A stretch of DNA of 64,000 nucleotides, taken from NCBI RefSeq assembly GCF_040869045.1, contig NC_090319.1, positions 394,335,601 to 394,399,600 of the forward strand, given 5' to 3'. Each line of letters begins with the position of its first letter. Position 1 is the first letter of the stretch. Shown piece after piece: positions 32,705 through 44,372 of this stretch. A program made the position numbers and the translations under genes. Source of the stretch: Eurosta solidaginis (lineage: Eukaryota > Arthropoda > Insecta > Diptera > Tephritidae). The notes under the pieces are model-generated. The model made no database searches. It was not told the DNA's origin and saw nothing but the letters and a program-made list of their open reading frames with translations.

Positions 32705-35700
32705 GAGACCCTTCCGGGATCATTTCTGGATGGTTTTCGGGATCGGTCCGGGATTACGCCGGGGTAATTTGGGGACTTTTTCGGGACTATTTCGGGATCA
32801 TTTTGGGACCCTTCCGGGATCATTTCTGTATAGTTTACGGGATCCGTCCGGGATCCCGTCGGGGTTATTTTGGAACATTTTCGGGACTATTCCGGAATCA
32901 TTTCGGGACTATTTCGCGATCATTTGGGGACCCTTCCGGCATCATTTCTGGATGGTTTTCGGGATCCGTGCGGGATCTCGTCGGGGTCATATGGGGACTT
33001 TTTCGGGATCATTTGGGGGCTCTTCCGGCATCATTTCTGGATGGTTTTCGGGATCCGTCCGGGATATCGTCGGGGTCATTTGGGGACTTTTTCGGGATCA
33101 TTTGGGGGCTCTTCCGGCATCATTTCTGGATGGTTTTCGGGATCCGTCCGGGATCTCGTCGGGGTCATTTGGGGACTTTTTCGGGATCATTTTGGGGCTC
33201 ATCCGGCATCATTTCTGGATGTTTTTCGGGATCCGTCCGGGATCCCGTCGGGGTAATTTCGGGACTTTTTCGCGACTAATACGGGATCATTTGGGAACCA
33301 TTTCGGCATCATTTCTGGATGGTTTTCGGGATCCGTCCGGGATCCCGTCGGCGTCATTTCGGGACTTTTTCGCGACTAATACGGGATCATTTGGGAAGCC
33401 TTTCGGCATCATTTCTGGATGGTTTTCGGGATCCGTCCGGGATCCCATTAGGGTAATTTCGGGATTATTAGGGGATCATTTGGGAACCTTTCCGGCATCA
33501 TTTCTGGATAATTTTCGGGATCCGTCCGGGATGCCGACGAGGTCATTCCGGGACTATTTCGGGATCATTTGGGATACCTACCGGCATCATTTCTGGATGG
33601 TTTTTGGGATTCGTCCGGGATCCCGTCGTGGTCCTTTCGGGACTTTTTTTTCGACTAATACGGGATCATTTGCGGACCCTTTCGGCATCATTTCTGGATA
33701 GTTGTCGGGATCCCGTCACGGCCATTTCGGCACTATTAGGGGATTATTTGAGGACCTTTCCGGCATCATTTCTGTATTGTTTTCGGAATCCTTTCGGGAT
33801 CCCGTCAGGGTCATTTTGGGACTTTTTCGGGGCTAATACGGGATCATTTGGGGATCCTCTAGGGGTCGTTTCGTGACTTTTTCTGTTTTATTTCGGGATA
33901 ATTTGGGGACCCTTCCGGCATAATTTCTTGATGGTTTGGCGGATCCATCAGGGTCATTTCGGGACCATTTTATGATCATTTGGGGACCCTTCCGAGATCA
34001 TTTCTGGATCCGTCCGGGATGCCGTAGGAGCCATTTCGGGATTTTTTGTTACTTTTCCGGGATCATTTCTGGATATGTGCGGGATCCCATCTGGGTCATT
34101 TCCGGACTATTTCGGGATCATTTTGGGATCCTTCCGGAATCATTTCTGTATGGTTTTCGCGATCCGTCGTTGATTCCCTCGGAGCCATTTCGGAACCTTT
34201 TCTGGAGTATGTCGGGGTCATTTGGGGACTTTTTCGGGATCATTTGGGGCTCTTCCGGCATCATTTCTGGATGGTTTTCGGGATCCGTCCGGGATCCCAT
34301 CAGGGTAATTTCGGGACTATTAGGGGATCATTTGTGGACCTTTCCGGCATCATTTCTGGATAATTTTCGGTATCCGTCCGGGATGCCGACGAGGTCATTT
34401 CGGGATCATTTGGGATACCTACCGGCATCATTTCTGGATGGTTTTTGGGATTCGTCCGGGATCCCGTCCGGGTAATTTCGGGACTTTTTCTCGACTAATA
34501 CGGGATCATTTGCGGACCCTTCCGGCATAATTTCTGGATAGTTGTCGGGATCCGTTCGGGATCCCGTCACGGTCATTTCGGAACTATTAGGGGATCATTT
34601 GAGGACCTTTCCGGCATCATTTCTGGATTGTTTTTGGAATCCTTTCGGGATCCCGTCAGGGTCATTTCGGGGCTTTTTCGGTATCATTTAAGGATGGCTT
34701 TCAGGATTCGTCCGGGAACCCGTCAGGGTAATTTCTGGACTTTTCCGAGACTATTTCGGGATCATTTTGGGACCTTCCCAAGATCATTTCTGGATGGATT
34801 TCGGGATTTGTCCGGGATGCCCTCAGGGTCATTTTGGGACTATTAGTTGAGCATTTGAGGACCGTTCCGGCATCACTTCTGGATGGTTTTCGGTATCCGT
34901 TCAGATTTCCGTCGGAATAATTGCGGGACTTTTTCGGGATCATTGGGGTCCCTTCCGACATCATTTCTGGATGGTTTTTGGGATTCGTCCGGCATCCCTT
35001 CGGGGTCATTTCGGGACTTTTTTTCGACTAATACGGGATCATTTGCGGGCCCTTTCGGTATCATTTCTGGATAGTTGTCGGGATCCGTTCGGGATCCCGT
35101 CAGGGTCTTTTCGGAACAATTGGGAGATCATTTGAGGACCTTTCCGGCATCATTTCTGGTTAGTTTTCGGGATCCTTTCCGGGTCCCATCAGGGTCATTT
35201 CGGGACTTTCGGCATCATTTAAGATTGGTTTTCAGGATTCGTCCGGGATCCGTCAGGGTAATTTCTGGACTTTTCCCAGACTATTGACGGATAATTTTGG
35301 GACCCTCCCAAGATCATTTCTGGATGGATTTCGGGATCTGTCCGGGATGCCGTCAGGGTCATTTTGGGACTATTAGGTGATCATTTGAGGACCTTTTCGG
35401 CATCACTTCTGGATGGTTTTCGGTATCCGCTCAGGATCCCTTCGGAATTATTGCGGGACTTTTTCGGGATCATTTGGTGTCCCTTCCGGCATCATTTCTG
35501 GATGGTTTTTGGGATTCGTCCGGCATCCCGTCGGGTTCATTTCGGGACTTTTTCTCGACTAATACGGGATCATTTGCGGGCCCTTTCGGCATCATTTCTA
35601 GATAGTTGTCGGGATCCGTTCGGGATCCCGTCAGGGTGTTTTCGGAACTATTAGGTGATCATTTAAGGACATTTCCGGCATCATTTCTGAATAGTTTTCG

Positions 35701-37075
35701 GGATCCTTTCGGGGTCCAGTCAGGGTCATTTCGGGACTTTTTCGGGATCATTTAGAGATGGCTTTCAGGATTCGTCCGGGAACCCGTCAGGGTAATTTCT
35801 GAACTTTTCCGAGACTATTTCGGGATAATTTTGGGACCTTCCCAAGATCATTTCTGGATGGATTTTGGGATCAGTCCGGGATGCCGTCAGGGTCATTTTG
35901 CTATTAGGTGATCATTTGAGGACCTTTCCGGCATCACTTCTGGATGGTTTTCGGTATCCGATCAGGATCCCCTCGGGATCATTGCGGGACTTTTTCGGGA
36001 TCATTTGGGGTCCCTCCCAAGATCATTTCTAGATGGATTTCGGGATCTGTCCGGGATCCCGTCAGGGTTATTTAGGGGTGCGTTCGAGATCCCGTCAGGG
36101 TCATTTCGGGACTTCTTCGGGACTATATCGGGATCATTTCTGGATGGTTTATGGGATCCGTCCATGACCCCTTAAGGGTCATTTCGGGACTATTAGGTGA
36201 TCATTTGAGGACCTTTCCGGCATCACTTCTGGATGATTTTCGGTATCCGTTCGGGATCCCGTCGGAATCAATGCGGGACTTTTACGGAATCATTTGGGAT
36301 TCCTTCCGGCATCATTTCTGGATGGTTTTCGGGATTTGTCCGGGATACCGTCGGGGTTATTTCGGGACCTTTTCGGGGCTAATACGGGATCATTTGGGGA
36401 TCCTCTAGGGGTCGTTTCGTGACTTTTTCTGTATTATTTCGGGATCATTTTGGGACCCTTTCGGCATAATTTCTTGATGGTTTGCCGGATCCATTAGGGT
36501 CATTTCGGGACCATTTTGGGATCATTTGGGGACCCTTCCGAGATCATTTCTGGATCCGTCCGGGATGCCGTATTTCGGTATTTTTTGTTACTTTTCCGTG
36601 ATAGTTTTTGCACCCTTCCGGGATCATTTCTGGATCTGTGCGGGATCCCATCTGGGTCAATTCCGGACTATCTCGGGATCATTTGGGAATCCTTCCGGAA
36701 TCATTTCTGTATGGTTTTCGCGATCCATCGTGGATCCCCTCGGAGCCATTTCGGAACTTTTTCTGGAGTTAGTCGGGATAATTTAGGGACCCTTCCTGGA
36801 TATTTTCTGAATGGTTTTTGAGATCCGCCCGGGAGCCCGTCAGGGTCATTTCGGAACCTTTTCGGGATCATTTTGGAACACCTTCAGGGATCATTTCTGT
36901 GTGGTTCTCTGGATACTTCTAGAATCGTGTCGCTCTCATTTCGGGTTTTTTTGGGACTATTCGGGGAACTTTTGGAGACCCTTTCGGGGCATTTCTGGAT
37001 GGTTTTCGGGATCCGTCCGCGATAGCGTTGGCGTCATTTCGTAGCTTTTTCTGGATAATTTCGGGATCATTTGGG
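32705..37075 (+). repeat. ~4.4-kb tandem array of 89/100-bp units inside the Helitron
   Basis: Units carry GGCATCATTTCTGGATGGTTTT, CGGGATCCGTCCGGGATCCCGTC and CATTTCGGGACTTTTTCGGG. TTCTGG landmarks at 32946, 33035, 33124 and 33213 are 89 bp apart. At 33213, 33313 and 33413 the spacing is 100 bp, because a variant unit carries CGACTAATACGGGATC. That gives about 45-50 units. Units diverge by roughly 10-25%, so the array is not young throughout. It contrasts with the AT-rich surroundings by its GGGATC/GGATCC content. Long open frames here are by-products of stop-poor repeats. Confidence 0.92.
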
Positions 37076-37239
37076 ATCCTATCAGGTTATCAGCTCATTT
37101 AGTTCTTTTTTTTACTCAATTACAAAAATAAAATGCATTAGACAGAAAACAAAATTTTAAACAGATAATAAGCAGGCTAACGCGAATAGCCCATATATTT
37201 AAAATTTTCCTTGCGGACGGGGCCGCGGGTAAAGGCTAG

Positions 37240-37810
37240 TATACTATAAAAGCGTGCAATTACAGCCTAACATACTCTACAACGTTGAACAAGAACGTCA
37301 ACATGGACAAAAAGCTTTTAGCAAACTGAATCAAGAGCAAACGTCAATAGTGGAAGAAGTCTTGAGTTCGGTTAGAAATGAATCTCCAAACTGCTATTTT
37401 ATTGACGCACCAGGTGGTTCAGGAAAAACATTTATTTACAATACGCTATGTCACATCCTCCGAGGGGAAAATAAAGTGGTTTTACCAGTTGCATGGACAG
37501 GCATTGCTGCGAATCTGTTACCTAGGGGACGAACTTCACATGCTCTTTTTAAGCTACCTGTGCCTATTTTAGATACTTCAGTGTCATCTATGTGGCCAAA
37601 CTCAAAAGAGACACAGCTTTTACGCGAAGCAGATTTATTTATTTGGACGAAGTATCTATGGTACCTAAGGATGCAATAACCATTGTTGATAAGCTTTTGA
37701 AAGATATAACAAATGTGAATTTGCCATTTGGAGGAAAAATATTTGTATTTGGAGGTGATTTTTGAAGGAAACTTCAAATTTTGAGAAAAAGGTTTGAAAA
37801 ATCCTGGACC
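37240..37810 (+). pseudogene. Autonomous Helitron, Pif1-like helicase part
   Basis: This is the superfamily 1 helicase of a Helitron. It shows VQLQPNILYNV, then KLNQEQ, Walker A in FIDAPGGSGKTFIYNTL, then LPVAWTGIAANLLPRGRTSH and FKLPVPI. A one-base deletion near 37650 (TGGACGAAG) shifts the frame from LFIW. The next frame gives Walker B, DEVSMVPKDA, and motif III, FVFGGDF. It ends at a stop and decays (QILRK) by 37810; the C-terminal half is gone. The frame opens upstream at 31813-31864 on the other side of the inserted Helitron. Confidence 0.9.
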
Positions 37811-38228
37811 TGGACTAATAAAGGTTTCAAACCATTTTTGTTTTTTTTTTTTTTTTGCGCAAGGCGCGCACGGGTCCACCTAATAATATGAAATTATAAT
37901 ATAGCTATATAGCCATATCAGCAAAGGCCTTAGGCTATGGCAAGATAATGATTCACTAAAATTGTCGTTAAGTTCGGGAAAGTTTTTATGAATTAAAATC
38001 ATTGTTTTTTAAAATGAAAAAAAAAAAAAAAATGTAGAAAAAATTGGTCTATTCACGTCACCATGATTATCAGTTTATCAATTTAAAAATTATTTCTGTT
38101 CAGTGCGTTTTGTTTTATTGATAAAGTATAATTTATTAGCACATAAGCAGACTGATAAGCTCGCATATTTTTATTTAATCATTGTTCAACCATTTTTCAT
38201 TCTTTTTTGGGCATGAAAAAACAACCTA
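37811..38228. other. No gene recognised
   Basis: AT-rich with poly-T (37840-37855) and poly-A (38017-38031) runs. It may be decayed Helitron sequence. Confidence 0.4.
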
Positions 38229-38565
38229 ATGCAATTATTCCGATATCCGGAAGTCTTTGATTGTTTCAACTGTAAACATAAAAATAATCATATTATTATA
38301 AAAGATACTAAATATCTACAAAAATCGAATTACAAAATTGCAGGTTTTGTTAGAAATTTTACTTCAACGAGAGCGGGGCCCGTTTATGGATGTGTTGCGA
38401 TCCGTGATCGAAACTTATTTTTTTTAAATCACAATAGCTCTGAAATGGTGGATTGGATGAATGGCATATGTGAGCTAGCGAATACACATAGTACCCGTAA
38501 GATCCATAACTCATAACTCATTATAATTTTCATAAATAGTTTGCCAGTTTCATAGTTATCGCTTG
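38229..38565 (+). pseudogene. Unidentified repeat-borne frame, 95 codons
   Basis: The frame encodes RYPEVFDCFNCKHKNNHIII, then YKIAGFVRNF, GPVYGCVAIRDRN and FLNHNSSEMVDWMN. A diverged copy of its 3' third lies at 451-630, with FLNHNSSEMV conserved. The pattern Y-x-I-x-x-F-x-R then G-x-x-x-G-x-x-AIRxR vaguely recalls the strand core of AP-type endonucleases. Since a Helitron helicase lies 0.4 kb upstream and Helentrons can carry such a domain, this is one guess. Confidence in any function is low. The gypsy element at 38566 was inserted into its 3' end; the downstream continuation is at 43852. Confidence 0.4.
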
Positions 38566-38756
38566 TATTAAAACCCGATTAAATAATAAAACGTTCCGAG
38601 TTATGTTTATGTAATTTAATAAAAGTAATTGAATTTGACATTTATGTTTAAAGAAAGAATAGAAAATAGAAATTCATATGCCGATTGTCGTGAGCTTATG
38701 CACGCTCGCACGTCTGCACTCTTCGAATGTTCACCCGTAACTAACTGTCTTTGACA
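38566..38756 (-). repeat. 3' LTR of the second gypsy element
   Basis: 191 bp, starting (minus sense) TGTCAAAGACAG and ending TTTTAATA. The unusual TA-type right end is supported by the CTTG duplication on both sides. Confidence 0.9.
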
Positions 38757-38783
38757 GCTCGGCCTTTCCTGACATTCGTCCTC

Positions 38784-41700
38784 CTAGGACGTCTCATCCT
38801 CGGTACTTTCGTTTGCTTCATTATAGTCGCCTTCGAGATCTGGACTTAAACGGCACCATGGTTTCATATGGTCGCTGGAGACTACATTACAGTATCTTCG
38901 TTGTGTACGTGGTGCGTCGGGTAGATCTTCCACAACGTATCGATCATGAACCAGCTGTTTTGTGACAATATAAGGCCCCTTGAATTTCGGATCGAGTTTG
39001 TGTGTGTCACCTGTTGCGGTTGGTACATGGTCAATAACGACCAATTGTCCTTCGTTGTATACTGGTGGACTCTGATGCTTTTGGTCGTATCTTTGCTTCC
39101 ATTTTTGCCTCTCGTTGCTGATATTCTGTATGGCGTTCTGTAGCTTCTCCTGTTTGTCGTCGTCATCTGACATGGATATTTCGTCGCTTAGTGCTTGTAT
39201 TAGTCGATTATCGCTGACGCATCGTAAATCGAAATTGAACACAAGTTCGTTGGGACTTATCTTTGTTGTGCTATTGTTTTGCGAGTTAATGCACCACTGG
39301 ATGTTGGAAAGGGTGCTGTCCCAATCTTTGGTGGTCTTTGTTGAGCATCGAATTGCTGATAATACGGTGCGGTTGACGCGCTCTGCCTGGCCGTTTGCTC
39401 GGGGCGTTCGTACAGCTGTTTTGACGTGCTGAATCCCAAAGCGTGTCATAAAGGATTCGAATTCCTTTGATGTAAAGGCAGTTCCTCGGTCAGTGGTAAT
39501 CCGTAAAGGCTGCCCGAAAATTGCCATAACTTCTTGCAGCATTGATAGGACTGGTGTCGTTTTTGTGTTACGTACCGCTTTCAATATCGTGTATTTGGTG
39601 AAACCACAAACTAAAACAATGACGTATTGGTTTCCTCGTTTGCTTTTGGTGAACGGTCCGAGATGATCCATATACATTGCTCGAAATGGAATTGGTAGAA
39701 CTTCGGTGAGATGCATTTGACTTTCCAGTTTGCCTCCTTTAATCTTATTTAAACAGCATTCGGGACAAGCTGCGATATAAGACTTTACGTATCGCCTCAT
39801 TTGCCTAAACCAAAAATACTTTTGCAGACGTTGTAATGTTTTCTCGACTCCAAAGTGGCCAGCGTCGTCATGACAAGATTTGGTGACACGCCACCTGATA
39901 GCCTGAGGAATAACTAGTCGTCGCTCATCTTGGACAATTCGATATAATCGACCGTTGTGAATGATGAAGTCATCCCGGAACTGAGATGCTCCATCGCCGT
40001 TTGTTTTCAAAGCTGTAACAATTGTTTTCACATGTTCATCCTGCATCTGCATTGTATAAATCCAGTCGTCGCTCTTTTCACTGGTTATAGCTAGAACTCT
40101 TTCAGCTACAGTCTCCGGCTCAGATGGAGGTAGGGTAGGCGAACGGCTTAAGCAGTCGACGTGCTGCATCTTCGAGCCTTGACGATGCCTACACTCAAAT
40201 TCATATTCTTGTAGGCGTAGCCACCATCTGGCTATACGTGGTGGTAATTTCGACGTTGCTTTTGTTGTCACGATCGCATTGCAGTCCGTAACTACGGTGA
40301 ACTTCGTGCCTAATAGATACATTCGGAATCTGTCTAGTGTTTCCACTATGGCTAGGACTTCTAATTCATGGCTTGCATAGCGTGACTCTGCATCATTGCA
40401 CTGACGGCTATAAAACGACACTGGTTTAAGACCATCAGCTTCCTCCTGCAGCAATATGCCTGACAAACCAAGGTGGCTGGCGTCCGTATGCACCTCATGT
40501 GATTTACTTGGATCGTACAAGACTAGTACTGGCTTAGACGTGATTGCTTGCTTTAGCTGGTCAAACGCTCTGTCTTGTTCTTCTGACCAAATGAAGACTG
40601 CGTCTTTCTTTAACAGCTTTGTTAGTGGTGCTGCGATGTGGCTATGCTTCTCTACAAACTTTCTGAAGAATCCGGTCAGTCCCAGAAACTGACGTACTTC
40701 TACGACATTCGATGGTTTGGGAAAATCGCTGATGCATTTCGTCTTGCCATTACCTGGACTTATGCCGGTGTCACCTACATTGTGACCTAGAAATTTGACG
40801 GTCTCGCAAAGGAAGTTACATTTGGAAGGTCTGAGTGTGAGACCATATTAACGTATCGCCTCCAAGACTTCTTTTAGCACGATCTTACCTTCGTCCACTG
40901 TTGGTGTTGCTATTATCATCTCATCGACGTAGCTGATGACTCGGTCTCGATTACATAATTTTGACGTTACTTTGGTGATCATTTCCTGGAAGTACATTGG
41001 GGCATTGACTAATCCGAATGGCATGACATTATATTCGACTAATCCATCATGAGTAAGGAAGGCAGTATATTTCTTGCTGCTTTCATCCATCGGAATCTGG
41101 TAATAGCCAGAGGTCATGTCCAATGTAGTGAAGAATTTCCCTCCAGCTAACTTAAAGAGTTGCTCTTCGACCACAGGCATTGGGAAGTTCTTACGTTCAG
41201 TGACGGCGTTCAGTGCCCTGTAATCGATGCACATTCGGCTCTCTCCGCTGGCTTTGCGTACTAAAAGTGCCGATGCAGCGTGTGGTGATGTACTTGGACG
41301 GATTATATCGTTGACCAATAAGTTGTTTAAAATTGACGTTAATTCTCGTTGTTGCGATAGTGGAACCTGATATCGTTTTCCGACTATTGGTCCCGACTGT
41401 GTCACTTTAATTTCCATAGTGGTAGTGTTACATCTTCCCAACGTTGACACATCTTCCGCAAAGCAATCTTCATACTCATGTAACATGGACTTTACATCGT
41501 TACGTTGTGTATCATTCAGCTGATCGTTGATTTTAAACATGTTCGATTTGACTTGTAACTGTAAAGACCCATTGTCGATGACCAGCCGTTTGTTGGCTCC
41601 GCACAAAATATCTCGTCCAAGTAGTAGGTCATACCCAAGTGTATTGCCCGGTACTACGTATAAGTTTGCGTGGACATTTTCGTTATTGATCATTAACTTT

Positions 41701-42944
41701 ACGTCGGCCTTTCGTGTAGATTCCACAGTTGAACCTCCGAAACCTTTAAAGCGCTTATATGCAGGGATGCATTGCGTCGTTGGTATTACTTGTTCGCTTA
41801 TTAGTGAGTGGTCGCTGCCTGTATCGACCAATGCGTCGTAAGATTTACCATCAATTGTGACGTGTTGAATTATAGGTGGCACTTGCGAAGGTTTTTTCGA
41901 CTCCACAATTTCTGCTACGTTTGGCTTGGTGTTTACTCGACATTCCTTGCTGTCATGGCCCACTTTCGAGCACTTAGAACAGCGTTGTTTCTTTTGTGGT
42001 TGCGGACATTTAACAGCGATATGTCCATGTTCATTGCAGTTGAAGCACTTCACTGATCTTTGCGATTGTTCAGAGCGTCCACTGCGCATGTTAGTGCTAA
42101 ACGTTGACGTTGGGTTTGGCTGTATCGAATTTGTTGACTGTACCGTTTGTAAGTTTTCTAGTGACTGTAGCAGCTCATTGCTTGTATTTAGATTCATTGC
42201 TAATAGCGTACGTGTTGTTTGTGGATCGCTTATACCATTGATCGTATAAAAGTTTATAGATGCGTCATCTAAATTACCCCGTCTTCCGAGCGTTAACATC
42301 TCGTAGTAATATTCAATCAATGTCTCGCCAGATTTTCGCTTGCGTCGGCCAAGTTCCCTGTGAATTTCCGCAGAATTTACTACACACGGAAAATCTTTCA
42401 ATAGCATACTCACCAAATCAGTCCAAGACTGGAACACCGGTTGAGCATCCAGCCAGCTTTTTGCTACGCCTACGAGCTTTTGTTGTGCCGCAAAAAGTAG
42501 CAAATTGTCACTCCATAAGTATGTTCGTTGCAGCTGCTCAGCCTTCGTTACAAATTGTTGTGCAGTGATTAATTTCTTCAACGGGTTAAACTCTGGTAAG
42601 ATTCCAACAATGTCTTGTATTTTGTACGTGGATGCCTGCTGTGTGGTCGATTGTACATTGGATTCTCGTACTGTTTCTTGGGATGTAACAGGTTCAACGG
42701 ATGGTCGTGATGCATTTTGCGTTTGCAATGACCTTGTTAATTCCGTGATCATATCCCTCAACTCACTGATTGGTCTTTCCCAAGGTTCTTCCTGATCGAT
42801 CTCATTGGCATCAATTTCATCAGACTCAAAATGTTGAATTAATGCCGCAACTTTGTGTGCTTTATTGCCTGTCGCTGAAATATTTGCGTTTCGCAATAGT
42901 TTATTTATTTGTGCCACGGTTAAAGATACTATTTTTATTTGCAT
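38784..42944 (-). pseudogene. Gag-Pol polyprotein with one in-frame stop
   Basis: From the ATG at 42944 a single frame of about 1385 codons encodes gag-pol, with one TAA at 40848-40850. Order: N-terminal SAP-like helices, gag helical region, two CCHC knuckles (CFNCNEHGHIAVKC and CSKCSKVGHDSKEC), protease (ALVDTGSDHSLI), RT (LDMTSGYYQIP, MPFGLVNAP). The active-site box reads YVDE (40920-40931) instead of YxDD. After the stop, RT continues with YGLTLRPSKCNFLC, then RNase H (EVHTDASHLG), integrase finger (HFGVEKTLQRLQKYF to CPECCLNK), DDE core (YMDHLGPF, TDRGTAFTS, PRANGQAERVNRT) and a basic tail. The stop probably arose from one substitution. The YVDE box should reduce or abolish polymerase activity. 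Confidence 0.92.
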
Positions 42945-43656
42945 GGTGACTTTTGCTTCAGTTTTTTCCCTTTATTTTACAAGCCGTTGCTTAAGCAATT
43001 AACTTTTGCTTCCTTTCGTCGCCGTTGCTTGCCAAAGACTGTCCGTTCATGTCGCTGTCTGCTTGCCACTCCAGTATTTTTCCACTTCGACCCCAAGCAA
43101 GCATGCCAACAACAACTTTCGTTTGTTTTCCCGTTAGGCAGAACAATTCTGCGTAGCGTCTGCTGCCGTTGTCCAATTCCTGTAAAGCTAGATCGCTGCG
43201 CCGTCTCTGCGTTAGCGTTGATTTGCGCCGTTTAAAACGTTGAGTAGTGTTTATGTGTATGTTCGCTTTACTGCTTCGTTTGCACCCGTAACGTTGATTG
43301 TCGTTGGCCTTTACACACATATACACATGTGACGTTGCCGCCTTGCCTTTAGCAGACTTAATTCGCTGAATTTTGCACTGTCTTTCGCTACAACAATAAC
43401 GTTGCTGTTTGCTGTGAAAGACTAGCCGTTGCCAGTGCCGTTTGAAATATTTTCCGTTGAGCCAAGTACGTTGCTCCTTTTGTTAAGCTTTTCGTTTTAA
43501 GTATTTCGTTTGAGCAGAGAACGTTGCTCTATTTTGGTACATACATCTGTACGCGTTGAGGAGAAACTTCGTTTTTGTACATTCGATAGGTAGACATATA
43601 TGTATGTACGTATGTCTAAAATATTTTGTAGGCCCGCGCGAATCCTACTTCTGAAC
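42945..43656 (-). promoter_or_regulatory. 5' leader of the second gypsy element, rich in CAACG
   Basis: A 712-bp untranslated leader between LTR and gag ATG. The pentamer CGTTG on the plus strand (CAACG in element sense) occurs about 15 times between 42985 and 43558, against less than one expected by chance. The same pentamer in the other orientation is essentially absent. It could serve RNA packaging, DNA binding or be a leftover of decayed short repeats. Confidence 0.55.
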
Positions 43657-43847
43657 TATTAAAACCCGATTAAATAATAAAACGTTCCGAGTTATGTTTA
43701 TGTAATTTAATAAAAGTAATTGAATTTGACATTTATGTTTAAAGAAAGAATAGAAAACAGAAATTCATATGCCGATTGTCGTGAGCTTATGCACGCTCGC
43801 ACGTCTGCACTCTTCGAATGTTCACCCGTAACTAACTGTCTTTGACA
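43657..43847 (-). repeat. 5' LTR of the second gypsy element
   Basis: 191 bp, identical to the other LTR except AACAG for AATAG near 43757. It is followed (minus sense) by GTTCAGAAGTAGGATTCG, presumably the primer-binding site, though I cannot name the tRNA. Confidence 0.9.
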
Positions 43848-43851
43848 CTTG

Positions 43852-44370
43852 ATTGAAAATGGTTTTCAGTCACTGATCGTAATACGGACCCAGTATCTAC
43901 AGTTTCGCGTATAAAGAATCAAATTCTTAACTTTTTTGGCATACATTTTTTATTTATCACATCAAAATTATAATTTGGCGCATAGTCATAGTCAAAATAA
44001 AATATATATATATAAATAGATACCCACATTCTTTATTAAGACGGCAATAAATATACTTAAGTACCTACTAAAAATTAAAGTTTATATTCAAATAAAAAAT
44101 ATTCCTACAAAAATACAAAGTAAAAAGAGTAGAAACATTAAAACAATCCACATGCTCCACAGAAACAAATACCACGCACAACGTGTTGTTGTCACCAACG
44201 ATGGGTTATTTTATTATTTTTACCGGTAACAAACTCCTAAACATCCACAACAACTTATTAAAAACAACATTACCTCATTACAAAAAACTAATATCGAAAC
44301 AAGAATAGATGAGAAGGGGGAGAAATTTAGGTTACATTTACAACTGCAGTTGAACGTTTGCGCATTTTTG
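43852..44370. other. No gene recognised
   Basis: AT-rich. The first bases continue the unknown repeat interrupted at 38565 by the gypsy insertion. Confidence 0.45.
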
Positions 44371-44372
44371 CA

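Larger units (their letters stand above)
31865..37239 (+). mobile_element. 5375-bp non-autonomous Helitron carrying a satellite-like array
   Basis: The left end is TC (31865-31866) after a host A, and the right end is CTAG (37236-37239) before a host T. That matches the Helitron rule of A-T insertion, 5' TC and 3' CTRR. A short GC stem (GCGG 37213-37216 with CCGC 37223-37226) lies 9 bases before CTAG. The 5' part has the GAACGGCTGGACCGATTTGG and GATGAAATTTTGCACACA sequences I recall from insect Helitrons. Removing 31865-37239 joins 31864 to 37240 and restores an open helicase frame, which fixes both borders to the base. It encodes no credible protein. Confidence 0.88.
38566..43847 (-). mobile_element. 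Second Ty3/gypsy retrotransposon, 5282 bp, disabled
   Basis: The two 191-bp LTRs (38566-38756 and 43657-43847) differ at one visible site. CTTG flanks both sides (38562-38565 and 43848-43851). The minus strand carries a 0.7-kb leader and a single gag-pol frame, interrupted by one stop. Its gag has two zinc knuckles and it has no env. It is young by LTR identity but cannot make full-length Gag-Pol as written. I do not assign a clade. Confidence 0.95.

Noticed and set aside
32730..34475. Long plus-strand frames (323, 179 and 158 codons, repeated FGIRPGSRRGHFGTFSG) that look like a repetitive protein
   Set aside because: The unit is 89 or 100 bp, not a multiple of three, and all three frames are open because the repeat lacks stops. 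The frames begin and end at repeat variants, so this is a by-product of stop-poor tandem DNA.
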